Assembly (NCBI RefSeq): GCF_025685425.1
Contig: NZ_JAGTAS010000050.1
Span: 1-64,000 of the forward strand
Length of the DNA: 64,000 nucleotides
Origin: Terriglobus albidus
GTDB lineage: Bacteria > Acidobacteriota > Terriglobia > Terriglobales > Acidobacteriaceae
Reading direction: 5' to 3'
Part shown: positions 43,601 through 52,383 of the stretch, one piece after another
Numbering within the stretch: position 1 is the first letter of the stretch
Layout of the letters: each line of letters opens with the position of its first letter
Position numbers and translations under genes: made by a program
Notes under the pieces: generated by a model
Told to the model about the DNA's origin: nothing
The model's input: only the letters and a program-made list of their open reading frames with translations
The model's database searches: none

Positions 43601-44276
43601 AGCTGCGCTGTGTCTCCGGATCGAACTTGCGGATGGTCTCGATCTCGTCGCCGAAGAAGTCGATGCGGACGGGGCGGTCCTGTTCGGGCGAGTAGACGTC
43701 GATGATGCCGCCGCGGTGGGTGACCTGCCCGGGCATTTCGACGACGTCGACGCGGGTGTAGCCGACGGAGAGCAGGTGTTCGAGCAGCATCTCGGGGATG
43801 TGCTCTTCGCCGCGGCGCAGATGCAGGGCCAGGCCCGCATAGTGCTCGCGGGAGAAGAGCCGCATGCAGGCCGACTCCATAGGCGCGATGACCAGTTTTG
43901 CGGTGCCGCTGGCAATCTTCCAGAGAGTGGCGGCGCGCTGCTCCTGGATCTCGGCGTGCGGCGAGAGGTTCTCGAAGGGAAGCACGTCATGCGAGGGCAG
44001 GCGGAGGACGGTCCTGGCGTCGAGCGCGCCGGTGAGCTCGCAGGTCTCGATAAGGGCGCCGTGCAGGGCTTCGGCGGCTTTGTTGTCGGGAACGATGACG
44101 AGGCAGGCGGTGTGGCTCGCGCGGACGAAATAGGGAAGATAGAGGGCGCGAGCGGTAAAGGTGAGCCCGGAGACACGACGACGCCCCACACCGGCACTCA
44201 GATGGCGGCGCACACGTTCGTACGGCTCAGTATGTTCCAGTTCCGCAAACAGCTCGCGGACAAATGGAAGAATCAT
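40656..44276 (-). CDS. mfd: Transcription-repair coupling factor Mfd
   Basis: This 1206-residue protein removes RNA polymerase stalled at lesions and recruits UvrA. It has UvrB-like N-terminal modules, an RNA-polymerase-interacting domain (IGDYVVHVEHGIAQYQGL near 525), the RecG-like helicase with CGDVGYGKTEVAMRAAF near 680 and DEEQRFGVRHKE near 780, and the C-terminal D7 domain. The start at 44276 has GGAGAAAGAG just upstream; an upstream ATG at 44378 adds 34 residues without support. Confidence 0.97.
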   Translation of the reverse strand: MILPFVRELFAELEHTEPYERVRRHLSAGVGRRRVSGLTFTARALYLPYFVRASHTACLVIVPDNKAAEALHGALIETCELTGALDARTVLRLPSHDVLPFENLSPHAEIQEQRAATLWKIASGTAKLVIAPMESACMRLFSREHYAGLALHLRRGEEHIPEMLLEHLLSVGYTRVDVVEMPGQVTHRGGIIDVYSPEQDRPVRIDFFGDEIETIRKFDPETQRSSTPLEEALLLPLTETPVTEKLLTAINNRLTRAGEAGAALEGNEQPREIRTTYGEATVFPGWEFYAPVAGANSDLLALLGPTTRVFVEEPAMVKNQGERWWNKLEQAHDRAAIGSLVRAEDIYLSPWDLEDRIRRMPGIELDQLGAVDVLDTQVDALSGIEIPTRPTTRFHGSIPALVEQLRSLMNQDSRIVLTAPNQGEVERLAGLLQEYKVPYRIGSRLQTSSGSATVYDETTYLSGSANTPAIVRAAILNGVHILDLDQATARQLVVYGAQDLQDEADIAPRRTFKKSKTSAFVSDFRDLAIGDYVVHVEHGIAQYQGLRTIDQEGIPLELMILEFAEGAKLYVPLTRLDLIQKYRSTDTGPAPELNRLGSQQWAKTKARVKKAMQDMTDELLKLYAQRKAAQGFAFSPDSNLMREFEDAFDYNETEDQLSAIADIKRDMETTQPMDRLLCGDVGYGKTEVAMRAAFKAVQDSKQVAVLTPTTVLSFQHYESFKKRFAKFPVTVEMISRFRTAKEQKKIAEDAAAGKIDILIGTHRLLSKDLTFQDLGLLIVDEEQRFGVRHKERMKQFRTHLDVLSMSATPIPRTLHMSLVGLRDMSVIETPPKDRMAIQTIVAKFDEKIVRTAIEMELERGGQAYFVHNRVETIYDIASRIRELVPQARVVVGHGQMGEAELERVMLAFMHHEYDVLVATSIIENGLDIPLANTILINRADRHGLSELYQLRGRVGRSNRRAYSYLLIPPETELTEVARRRLAALKEFSDLGAGFKIAALDLELRGAGNMLGGEQSGHIEAIGFEMYTSMLEEAVAKMKGEEKQERQPVQLNLGISLRIDNDYIGEENQRLRMYKRIAGAANEAELADVRAELIDRYGTLPDSVLNLLSAAELRLTAERLCVSQIDRKRTQIEIAKKKENVEMLHVRFDPKSLIDPNELMKLVARYAKRGAQFSPQGVLRWPLSSAKAEDVLAETRSLLEQLVLRPS

Positions 44277-44424
44277 CTCTTTCTCCAGTGTAATCGTGGA
44301 TCTTCGGATATGCAGATGACTGAAAAGAAGCGTATTAGGGAACCTTCTTGAATCAGCGGAATTGCTGGGAACAGGCACGCGAAAAAATGTAGGCTGCCGC
44401 GGGCCGAACTCATAGACTCGGCAG

Positions 44425-44973
44425 ATGGAGCAGGGTGTGGAAGACGTACAGTGGCCGGAACTGCAGCAGGATGACAGAGAACTCTTGAAGACCCTGATGA
44501 AGGTGCTATCGGCTCGGGTCTCGGGAGATCCGTACAGCAGAGATGGAAGTTATTCCGCGTTACTGGCCGAACTTCCTCCAGGTCTCCGAGCCATGGAAGC
44601 GACTCATTGGCTTGATATCAGCCTCACCCTCGACAGCGTTACATGGCACTTCGGCAACTTCGGAGAACCTGGGTTGGTGGCCCAGACGGAGGAGGGCCTA
44701 CTTGAACTAGGCCTACCGGAACTGGCGGCCTGCTTCCACGAGGCGGCCGAATTCATGACACCTCTCCTGCATCAGCGAATTTCAAGCGAAGAAGATCTCT
44801 ATCAACTGTTAGAGCGGAAGGGGCTGCGGGGCGTGTCGAAAGAGATTGACAGGCGGGCGTGGGCGCTGGACTTGCCTGGAAGAGGCACATCGCGTAGAAG
44901 AGGCAGGTCGCTTATTTATGAAGCCTGGGTTCGGTATGCTCGGGCGTACCCCGAACGCGTCTTTGGCTCGTGA
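44425..44973 (+). CDS. Unknown protein, weakly DMP19/DUF4375-like
   Basis: This 182-residue cytoplasmic protein is not clearly recognised. The middle (TWHFGNFGEPGLVAQTEEGL then LGLPELAACFHEAAEFM) recalls the helical DMP19/DUF4375 family. The end reads RGTSRRRGRS then YEAWVRYARAYPERVF. In a shifted frame the basic stretch reads EEAHRVEEAGRL, which looks more natural, so two compensating indels near 44877-44911 are possible. It is divergent from mfd and 20 bp before gatB. Confidence 0.6.
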   Translation: MEQGVEDVQWPELQQDDRELLKTLMKVLSARVSGDPYSRDGSYSALLAELPPGLRAMEATHWLDISLTLDSVTWHFGNFGEPGLVAQTEEGLLELGLPELAACFHEAAEFMTPLLHQRISSEEDLYQLLERKGLRGVSKEIDRRAWALDLPGRGTSRRRGRSLIYEAWVRYARAYPERVFGS

Positions 44974-44993
44974 ATTGATAAAATTTGGTTCTG

Positions 44994-46472
44994 ATGCCCA
45001 CAGCAAGCGCGCTTTCGCCCGAGGTTCTCGCCAAGTACCAGCCCGTGATCGGGCTTGAGGTCCACGTCCAGCTTCTTACCAAGACGAAGGCATTCTGCGG
45101 CTGCGTCAATCTCTACGGTGGCGAGCCTAATACCCACGTCTGCCCGGTATGCCTCGGCTTGCCCGGAGCACTGCCAGTGCTGAATGAGCAGGCGGTGGAG
45201 TTTGCTGTCCTGACGGGCGCGGCGCTGAACTGCAAGATCAACCCGGTCAGCATCTTTGCGCGCAAGAACTACTTCTATCCGGACTCGCCCAAGGGCTATC
45301 AGATCTCGCAGTACGATAAGCCGACGTGTGAGCACGGCTATCTTGATATTCCCGACGGCAACGGTGGCCTGAAGCGCATCGGCATCACCCGCGCGCATAT
45401 GGAAGAGGACGCGGGCAAAAGCATCCACGATGGCTTTCCGGATTCGGTGACGCGCAGCTACATCGATCTGAACCGTTGCGGCACGCCGTTGATTGAGATC
45501 GTCTCGGAGCCGGATATCCGTTCGCCGCAGGAAGCGTTTGACTACCTCACCAAGCTGAAGGAGATCCTGCTGTATGCCGGCGTCTCCGACTGCAATATGG
45601 AAGAGGGCTCGCTGCGCTGCGACGCCAACGTCTCGGTCATGTTGAAGGGTGCGGACAAGTTTGGCACCAAGGCTGAGGTGAAGAACGTCAACTCGTTCCG
45701 CTTCATCCGTTCGGCGCTGGAGTATGAGATTGAACGCCAGGTGGAGATTCTGGAGTCGGGCGGCAAGGTGGTGCAGGAGACGCGTCTCTACAACTCGGCC
45801 GAGGGTGTGACGTATTCCATGCGTTCGAAGGAGCAGGCGCATGATTACCGCTACTTCCCGGAGCCGGATCTGCCGCCGCTGCTTATCAGTGAGGAGTGGA
45901 AGAACAAGATTCTGAAGGGTCTGCCTGAGCTGCCTGAGGCCAAGCGCACGCGTCTGATCGCCGAGTACGGCATTACCGAGAAGGACGCGGAGACGCTGAC
46001 TGCTTCGGCCTCGTTTGCCGATCAGTTTGAGGCAGCAGCCAAGGCATCGAAGAGCCCCAAGCGTGTTGCTGCGCTGATTACCAGCGAGCTCACCGGCCGT
46101 TTGAATGCCGCCGGTCTGGAGCTGGAGCAGTCGCCGGTCAGCATGAAGGGTCTGGCGATGGCTGCCGACCTCGCGGAGAGCGGTGAGCTTTCGAGCAAGA
46201 TGCTGAAGCAGTTGCTCGATATCAGCTTTGAGAAGGGCGAGGACTTCCCGGTCGTCTACGAGCGCGAGAAGCCGCAGCAGATCTCCGATACGTCGGTGAT
46301 CGAGAAGATGATTGATGAGGTTATCGCTGCCAATCCGAAGCAGGTGGAGCAGTTCAAGGGCGGCAAGACCACGGTCTCGGCCTTCTTCGTCGGTCAGGTG
46401 ATGCGTCTGTCGAAGGGACAGGCAAATCCTGCGTTGCTGAATGAGCTGGTGATTAAGAAGCTCAGCGAGTAA
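44994..46472 (+). CDS. gatB: Asp/Glu-tRNA amidotransferase subunit B
   Basis: This 492-residue GatB activates misacylated Glu-tRNA-Gln or Asp-tRNA-Asn within GatCAB. The N terminus IGLEVHVQLLTKTKAFCGC, the zinc-site THVCPVCLG and SPKGYQISQYDKP are typical, and a YqeY-like tail lies at the C terminus. gatA and gatC are not adjacent. A TTG 9 bases earlier is also in frame, but ATG 44994 aligns best with the family. Confidence 0.96.
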   Translation: MPTASALSPEVLAKYQPVIGLEVHVQLLTKTKAFCGCVNLYGGEPNTHVCPVCLGLPGALPVLNEQAVEFAVLTGAALNCKINPVSIFARKNYFYPDSPKGYQISQYDKPTCEHGYLDIPDGNGGLKRIGITRAHMEEDAGKSIHDGFPDSVTRSYIDLNRCGTPLIEIVSEPDIRSPQEAFDYLTKLKEILLYAGVSDCNMEEGSLRCDANVSVMLKGADKFGTKAEVKNVNSFRFIRSALEYEIERQVEILESGGKVVQETRLYNSAEGVTYSMRSKEQAHDYRYFPEPDLPPLLISEEWKNKILKGLPELPEAKRTRLIAEYGITEKDAETLTASASFADQFEAAAKASKSPKRVAALITSELTGRLNAAGLELEQSPVSMKGLAMAADLAESGELSSKMLKQLLDISFEKGEDFPVVYEREKPQQISDTSVIEKMIDEVIAANPKQVEQFKGGKTTVSAFFVGQVMRLSKGQANPALLNELVIKKLSE

Positions 46473-46491
46473 ACGCGCATCCAAAGCAGGT

Positions 46492-47979
46492 ATGCGGCGT
46501 GTCCTTGGCAGAGTAGCGGTCGCGCGTGGTATGGGTTTCGCGCGTGGTGCGGTATTCGCGGTGGTCTCGTGTACCTTGATGGCGGGGCAGACCATGGGTG
46601 CTCCTACGTTGCCGAACACGGTGCCGCTCTCGCAGATGGTGCGGGAGCTCTCCGCTCAGCCGGGCTTCACCGAGAAGCTGCTGGCTGCGATCGGCGGTGG
46701 GCAGAAGGCAGGCGCCGTGCTGACGCCGAAGCTCTTCGATCTGCTGCGCAGCCTCATCCTTGGAAAAGACTGGAGCGGTCTTGACCGTTTTCCCGGATGG
46801 ACGATTGGCCGCGTCAACGGCACGGTCGATTTGGGAACACGGATCTTCGGCGAGAAGCTGAAGCCGGCCACACGAACGCTGACGCAGTGGGTCACGCTGG
46901 GGCCGTACACGCTGGAATCCCCCCAGACGGAAGATCTCGACAAGCCCTCCGAGCGTGGTGAGTTGAAGGCAGAGATTACGGACCTCGGAGCCGAAGTGAC
47001 GCGAGGCGATGGGCCTGATCCAGAGCTAGCTCCCTTGCATGCCGAGAGCCAACGATTGGCAGAGGTCTTGAACCGCCTTTCGCTGAACCGGCTCGACGAT
47101 GCGCAGAGCTTCGGAGCTACGATCGGTGGAAGCACGGTGCATACACCGGAAGAGTTGATTGATGCGCTGGCAGCGAGCGGGCATCGGATTACGGTCTCCG
47201 ATGTGCGTTACTTCGCCAACTTCGGACACTTCCATTACAAGGGCCAGGATGTGATGATGCCTTTCTTCCTGGATTCGCAGCTCCTGGTGCCTGCTGATCA
47301 CTGGTGGCAGAGGAGGCGGCATCTCCTGGTGCCGGTCGCGCACGCGGAGTACGAGTTGATGGTGGAGGGGCCGCGTCTGCACGCGGATGTGACCTTCTAC
47401 TTCGGTATCGATGGCCGCGCCGAGTTTCGCACCAACGATCTGTTGAATCAGCCATGGGTGATGGGCCGGCATGCGCATGAGTATGCAGGTGCACAGGCGC
47501 GTGAAGTGATCCGTCTGCTGGGCAGTTTTACGGCGGCGTATGCGCGGCTGCATCTGGCGAATCCGCAACTTCCTTTTGGTGGGTATTACACGCTGGGCGT
47601 CTGCCAGGACGCCGTCTCCGCGATTGAGTTGAAGATGACGGGCAAGACGACGCTCTTCCCGAACACAGCGCAAACGGAGTTCTTCAACGATGCGAAGGAT
47701 GCCGAGGTGAATGCATTGCTGGCTGCTATTCCGAAAGATCGAGATGGTGTAGCGCCTGCACCGGAACGTATCTTTGGATCATTGCCAACCACAGACTTCA
47801 GTACCATCACCGTTCCAGGCTTGCGGGAAGATGTGCAGCGCAGTTATGCGGCGCATCAGCGCGGTGAGCTTGTGCGATCACCCGGTGTATGGCAGTGGGT
47901 TCTTGAAGGCATCGCCTTCATCGCGTCGATCATCCTGTCGCTGTGGGGATACAGAAGGTATCAGAAGATGCAGGAGTAA
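46492..47979 (+). CDS. Secreted, C-terminally anchored protein of unknown function
   Basis: This 495-residue protein has an N-terminal hydrophobic signal (about 14-36), a long exported region without a recognised domain, and a C-terminal membrane helix (WVLEGIAFIASIILSLWGY) followed by a short basic tail (RRYQKM). It may therefore sit on the outer face of the inner membrane with its C terminus in the cytoplasm. An alternative start is Met14. It is 19 bp after gatB and may share its transcript. No function is proposed. Confidence 0.75.
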   Translation: MRRVLGRVAVARGMGFARGAVFAVVSCTLMAGQTMGAPTLPNTVPLSQMVRELSAQPGFTEKLLAAIGGGQKAGAVLTPKLFDLLRSLILGKDWSGLDRFPGWTIGRVNGTVDLGTRIFGEKLKPATRTLTQWVTLGPYTLESPQTEDLDKPSERGELKAEITDLGAEVTRGDGPDPELAPLHAESQRLAEVLNRLSLNRLDDAQSFGATIGGSTVHTPEELIDALAASGHRITVSDVRYFANFGHFHYKGQDVMMPFFLDSQLLVPADHWWQRRRHLLVPVAHAEYELMVEGPRLHADVTFYFGIDGRAEFRTNDLLNQPWVMGRHAHEYAGAQAREVIRLLGSFTAAYARLHLANPQLPFGGYYTLGVCQDAVSAIELKMTGKTTLFPNTAQTEFFNDAKDAEVNALLAAIPKDRDGVAPAPERIFGSLPTTDFSTITVPGLREDVQRSYAAHQRGELVRSPGVWQWVLEGIAFIASIILSLWGYRRYQKMQE

Positions 47980-48034
47980 GAGACAACTCTCTTTCAGGTT
48001 GCCTGACTCTTATAACCCGGGAGGATAGTTTTTT

Positions 48035-48349
48035 ATGGCAACCAAAAAGGCAAGCAAGAAGTCCACGAAGAAAGCAGCGAAGAAGAGTACTAAGAAAGCC
48101 GCGAAGAAAGGTACGAGCAAGAAGAGCACGGCCAGAAAGAGTACGAAGAAGTCGGCAAAGAAATCTTCTTCGCGGAAGTACTCTCCTTCGGCAGGTAAGA
48201 ATGTCGAGACTGAAATGCACGAGATGAAGGCCGGCAAGCTGAAGAGCGGCCGTAGCGGCAAGAAGGTCACGAGCCGGAAGCAAGCCATCGCGATCGGACT
48301 TTCGAAGGCTCGCAAGGAAGGCAAGAAAGTTCCGAAGAAACGTTCCTAA
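48035..48349 (+). CDS. Histone-H1-like Lys-rich protein with DUF6496-like tail
   Basis: This 104-residue, strongly basic protein has an N-terminal half of KKSTKKAAKK repeats (about residues 3-48), like bacterial histone H1-like and Hc1 proteins. The C-terminal half has a DUF6496-like pattern (EMHEMKAGKLKSGRSGKKV then RKQAIAIGLSKARKEG). It probably binds nucleic acid, perhaps compacting DNA. GGGAGGATAG precedes ATG 48035. The terminator at 48366 follows. Confidence 0.85.
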   Translation: MATKKASKKSTKKAAKKSTKKAAKKGTSKKSTARKSTKKSAKKSSSRKYSPSAGKNVETEMHEMKAGKLKSGRSGKKVTSRKQAIAIGLSKARKEGKKVPKKRS

Positions 48350-48365
48350 GCTCTGTCTTGCAAAA

Positions 48366-48394
48366 AGAAAGCCCGCCGGTAAGGCGGGCTTTTC
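48366..48394. terminator. Bidirectional terminator between H1-like gene and fmdB
   Basis: AGAAAGCCCGCC and GGCGGGCTTTTCT form a 10-12-bp stem with a short loop, with A and T runs on opposite sides. It lies 16 bp past the H1-like stop and ends at the fmdB stop. Confidence 0.85.
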
Positions 48395-48688
48395 TTATTT
48401 CTTATCGGCGGTTGCTGTTGCAGCGGCAGGCGCCGGTGTGGAAGAGGTTGAGTCGCTGCTGCTGCTCGTGCTGCTGGACTCAGTCTTCGCTGCACCACCA
48501 CTCTTCTTGGACGAAGAGTAGAGATCCGCGTACCATCCGCCACCTTTGAACTGCACCGCGGGCGCTGTGAGAGTTTTCTCCAGACGGCCGCCGCAGTGCG
48601 GACATTCGGTCAGAGGCGGGTCAGAGAACTTCTGAATCTTCTCCACGTACCGATGGCATTGCTGGCACTCGTATTCGTATAGCGGCAT
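48395..48688 (-). CDS. FmdB-family zinc-ribbon protein
   Basis: This 97-residue protein has the FmdB zinc ribbon at its N terminus (MPLYEYECQQCH with CPHCGG about 20 residues on) and a Ser/Thr/Ala-rich disordered tail from about residue 65. FmdB proteins are of uncertain regulatory role. It lies 2 bp after the serA stop, so it is co-transcribed with serA. Confidence 0.9.
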   Translation of the reverse strand: MPLYEYECQQCHRYVEKIQKFSDPPLTECPHCGGRLEKTLTAPAVQFKGGGWYADLYSSSKKSGGAAKTESSSTSSSSDSTSSTPAPAAATATADKK

Positions 48689-48690
48689 AG

Positions 48691-50298
48691 TTAGATTTTA
48701 CCCAGTTCTACCAGACGAACGCTGACGATGGCCTCCACCTTGCGCAGCGCAGCCAGTGCATCGTTGGCGGCTGCGGCGGAGGGGACATCGATTTGCACGA
48801 CGGCCAGAGCCTGGCCCTGCGGAACGCTCTGCGAGCGGACGTTGCGGCCAAGGGCGAAGTTCGCGATGTTGATGCGGTGTTCGCCAAGGATGGTGCCGAT
48901 ACGGCCGATTACGCCGGGGACGTCGTGGTTACGGATGACGACGAGCGTACCGGTGAGCGGAGCCTCGATGTCGATGCCGTCAAAGCTCAGCAGGCGGGGC
49001 GAGCTGCCATGCAGTACCGTTGCAGAGCCGGAGGAGATGCCGCTGGCTGAGTGCAGCGTCAGCTTCAGTACCGATCCGGCGCCGCCGGAGGCGAACTCCT
49101 TCTTCTCCTCCTGCAGGCGGATGCCCCGTTCTTGCGCGACCGCGGCCGCGTTGATGCGGTTCACATTGTCGCTATCGGCCAGAATGCCGCTGATCGAGGC
49201 GTTGCGGACCAGCTCGGTCTTGCCCTGTGCCAGACGGCCGGCATAGTTGATCTGGATGTTCTCCAGATTGCCGGGTGTGGCGTGCGAGAGAAAAGCTCCC
49301 AGGCGCTCGGCCATCTCCACATAGGGAGCGACCTGCTGGTACTCCTCGTGCGTGAGCGAGGGGAAATTGACGGCGTTCTGGACCACGCCAAGCTTCAGGT
49401 AATCGCGTACCTGCTGCGCAAGCTGGATACCGATGGCTTCCTGGGCTTCGTCGGTCGATCCGCCGATGTGGGGCGAGAGGATGACGTTCTCCAGGCCGTG
49501 ATACGGAGATTCCTTTAATGGCTCCTGCGAGAAGACGTCGAGGGCGGCGCCGCCGATCTTGCCGGACTGAATGGCTTCCGCCAGGGCAGCATCGTTGATC
49601 AGTTCGCCGCGGGCGCAGTTTACGATGCGAACGCCTTTCTTCATGGTGGCCAGCGAGGTGGCGTTGATCAGGCCTTCGGTCTGCGGCGTGAGGCCGACGT
49701 GCAGCGTCAGATAGTCGGCCTTACGGAAGACTTCATCCAGAGGAGCGAGGCCGACGCCGTTCTCGCGGGCGATGACGGGAGCAACGAAGGGATCATAGCC
49801 GATGAGCTCCATGCCGAAGGAGCGGGCGCGGCGCGCCACTTCCTGGCCGATGCGGCCCAGGCCGATGATGCCCAGGGTCTTGCCGCGCAGCTCCTGGCCC
49901 TGCAGGGTCTTCTTGTCCCACTTGCCCGCGTGCATGGTGGCATTGGCACGAGGAATGAAGCGCGCCATGGTGATCATCAGGCCGATGGTCAGCTCTGCCA
50001 CGGCGATGGCGTTGGCGCCGGGCGTGTTCATCACCACGATCCCGCGATGGGTGGCGGCATCGGTGTCGATATTGTCGACTCCCACACCGGCACGGCCGAT
50101 GATGCGGAGCTTTGGAGCGGACTCCAGCAGCTTGGCATCTGCCTGCACGGCGCTGCGGACGATGAGAGCGTCAGCGTCGGCAAGCTCGGCGGCGAGGCCA
50201 TTCTTGATCTGGTCCGGCGTGACGATCTGCCAGTCCGGCTCTTGTTGAAAGACAGCAAGGGTAGCAGGCGAGACTTTTTCGGCGAGGACTATCTTCAT
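48691..50298 (-). CDS. serA: D-3-phosphoglycerate dehydrogenase
   Basis: This 535-residue long-form SerA does the first step of serine synthesis. It has the NAD site GIIGLGRIGQEVARRA near residue 147, the catalytic Arg in NCARGELI, His in LSPHIGGST, an intervening domain, and a C-terminal ACT domain (RNHDVPGVIGRIGTIL), where serine may inhibit. It is first in serA-fmdB and divergent from the spermidine-synthase-like gene. Confidence 0.95.
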   Translation of the reverse strand: MKIVLAEKVSPATLAVFQQEPDWQIVTPDQIKNGLAAELADADALIVRSAVQADAKLLESAPKLRIIGRAGVGVDNIDTDAATHRGIVVMNTPGANAIAVAELTIGLMITMARFIPRANATMHAGKWDKKTLQGQELRGKTLGIIGLGRIGQEVARRARSFGMELIGYDPFVAPVIARENGVGLAPLDEVFRKADYLTLHVGLTPQTEGLINATSLATMKKGVRIVNCARGELINDAALAEAIQSGKIGGAALDVFSQEPLKESPYHGLENVILSPHIGGSTDEAQEAIGIQLAQQVRDYLKLGVVQNAVNFPSLTHEEYQQVAPYVEMAERLGAFLSHATPGNLENIQINYAGRLAQGKTELVRNASISGILADSDNVNRINAAAVAQERGIRLQEEKKEFASGGAGSVLKLTLHSASGISSGSATVLHGSSPRLLSFDGIDIEAPLTGTLVVIRNHDVPGVIGRIGTILGEHRINIANFALGRNVRSQSVPQGQALAVVQIDVPSAAAANDALAALRKVEAIVSVRLVELGKI

Positions 50299-50337
50299 GA
50301 CGTCTCTATTTTACTTGGCCTGCCCCTCGGACCTCGG

Positions 50338-52380
50338 ATGATAGCCTTGGACACGCCATTTGCGCGTCCCATGACCAAGCGTCCGCTCTTTGCCCTGACC
50401 ATCTTTCTCGGCGCCTTTCTGCTGTTCCTGGTAGAACCTCTGGCTGCCCGCCAACTGCTTCCCGCCCTCGGCGGAAGCTCAGCCGTCTGGATCACCTGCC
50501 TGGTCGTCTTTCAGCTTCTCCTGTTGTTCGGCTACACGTATGCTCACTGGCTGACGCGGCTGCGGATGCAGCGTGGCCTGCATCTTGTCCTGCTGGCAGC
50601 GGCGGTGTTGCTCGCCTTTGTCTCGACGGCGCCTGGTTCGCCAACTGCCTTCCGGCATCCCATTACGACCATTTTTCTTGCGCTCGGTAGCAGCATCGGT
50701 CTACCGTTTCTGCTGCTTTCGGCCACCAGCCCGCTGTTACAAGTATGGCTGGCGAAGAGTGAAGGCGGGGGCGTGCGATACCGTTTGTTCGCCCTCTCGA
50801 ACATCGGCAGCCTGCTGGCGCTGCTGGCCTATCCGGTGCTGATTGAGCCGCACATGTCGCTGCACACGCAGCGTATCGCCTGGGCGGTAGGGTTCGTCGT
50901 CTATGCCGCGCTTTGCGCGATGCTGGTTCCGGCAACGGGAGGCGACGTGGTGACAGAGGATGCCTGCCAACCGGCAATCCGCCCGGCGACTGGAAAGCTT
51001 GTGCTCTGGTTTCTGTTGCCGTTTGCTGCCTCCATGCAACTTGCGGCGGTGACGGCGCACCTCTCGCAGGACATTGCACCGATTCCATTGCTATGGATTC
51101 TGCCGCTCTCGGCATATCTGCTCAGCTTTATCACTGCGTTTGAGTTTGGGCGCTTATATCAGCGGGGCCTGGTGATCCGTTTCCTGGTCGTCTTTCTTGC
51201 GGCACTGGCCTATACGCTCACGAAAGAGGGAGCTACCTTCCCCATCTGGCTTAGTATCAGCTTCTATCTGATCGAACTCTTTCTGGCCTGCTACTTCTGT
51301 CATGCCGAGCTTTATCTGCGTCGCCCGGAAGACCCGCACCAGTCAACGCTGTTCTACCTGATGCTCTCAGCCGGCGGAGCCGCAGGAACGTTCTTCATCG
51401 GCATTGTGAGTCCGCTGGTCTTTGCGGCGAACTACGATCTGGCGATCTCTTTCTTTGTCACAGCGGCGGTCGCCGTCTTTGCGTTATGGCAGGAGGGTTG
51501 GGCGCAGCGTCTTTTGTGGGCGACGGCGTCGGTGCTGCTGCTCTTTCTTATCGGGAGGGAGTATCAGGCGTTCCAGGCAGGTAGCATGGCCCAGGTCCGC
51601 AACTTCTATGGTCCGCTGCGCGTGACGCAGGGTGCATTTCCGCCGGCCAGTGTGCTCCGCACGCTCTACAACGGAACCATCAAGCACGGCACGCAGATCT
51701 TTACTCCCGATCATGCCCGCGTTCCGGTCAGTTATTACTCGCCTGATTCTGGCATTGGCCTGGCCATGCGCTACTGCTGCAAGGGACGGCCGAAGTCCGT
51801 GGGGGTAATTGGCCTGGGCGCAGGTTCTCTGGCGGTGTATGCACAGCCGGGAGACCGTTATCGCTTCTACGAGATCAATCCTGCGGTCGAGCCGATCGCG
51901 CGCAATCTGTTTACCTATCTCCGCGATGCGCCGATCCAGATTCCCATTGTTGCGGGCGATGCGCGTATTTCATTGCAGCACGAAGCTCCGAACAATTTCG
52001 ACATCCTGGTGATCGACGCGTTTTCCGGAGATGCCATTCCGCTGCACCTGATCACGACGCAGGCGCTTGAGCTCTACCGGAAGCATATGGCTCCGGGCGG
52101 CATTATCGCGTTTCATGTCTCGAACCAGTATTTGCATCTGGCACCTGAGGTAGCCGCGCTGGCGAAGACCGCTGGACTGGATGCGGTGTTAATCAGCAGT
52201 CCGAATGATGAGAAGAAGGGATACTACAGCGCGACGTGGGTACTGCTGACGAATCGTAAGGATTTTCAGCAGGAGACGGATGTGGTGATTGCGCGGTCGA
52301 GTTTTCCGGAGATCAAGGCGACTGCGTGGACGGATGATTATTCGAGTATTTTGCCGTTGATGAATTGGGGGAAGCGGTAA
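50338..52380 (+). CDS. Membrane protein fused to a spermidine-synthase-like domain
   Basis: This 680-residue protein has an N-terminal part with about 10-12 membrane helices (FALTIFLGAFLLFLVEPLAA, AYLLSFITAFEF and others) and a C-terminal Rossmann domain of the spermidine synthase/methyltransferase type (SVGVIGLGAGSLAVYAQPG, NFDILVIDAFSGDAIPLHL). Such fusions are common and of unproven function. The reading frame stays open far upstream antisense to serA; 50338 is the first ATG outside serA, with 50371 as an alternative. Confidence 0.85.
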   Translation: MIALDTPFARPMTKRPLFALTIFLGAFLLFLVEPLAARQLLPALGGSSAVWITCLVVFQLLLLFGYTYAHWLTRLRMQRGLHLVLLAAAVLLAFVSTAPGSPTAFRHPITTIFLALGSSIGLPFLLLSATSPLLQVWLAKSEGGGVRYRLFALSNIGSLLALLAYPVLIEPHMSLHTQRIAWAVGFVVYAALCAMLVPATGGDVVTEDACQPAIRPATGKLVLWFLLPFAASMQLAAVTAHLSQDIAPIPLLWILPLSAYLLSFITAFEFGRLYQRGLVIRFLVVFLAALAYTLTKEGATFPIWLSISFYLIELFLACYFCHAELYLRRPEDPHQSTLFYLMLSAGGAAGTFFIGIVSPLVFAANYDLAISFFVTAAVAVFALWQEGWAQRLLWATASVLLLFLIGREYQAFQAGSMAQVRNFYGPLRVTQGAFPPASVLRTLYNGTIKHGTQIFTPDHARVPVSYYSPDSGIGLAMRYCCKGRPKSVGVIGLGAGSLAVYAQPGDRYRFYEINPAVEPIARNLFTYLRDAPIQIPIVAGDARISLQHEAPNNFDILVIDAFSGDAIPLHLITTQALELYRKHMAPGGIIAFHVSNQYLHLAPEVAALAKTAGLDAVLISSPNDEKKGYYSATWVLLTNRKDFQQETDVVIARSSFPEIKATAWTDDYSSILPLMNWGKR

Positions 52381-52383
52381 GAG

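Noticed and set aside
41676-44351. An 891-codon open frame antisense to mfd.
   Set aside because: mfd on the other strand is full-length and unmistakable; the antisense frame is a by-product of GC-rich codon use.
49699-50337. Upstream extension of the spermidine-synthase-like gene.
   Set aside because: It lies entirely antisense to or between serA and the true N terminus, and lacks family similarity.
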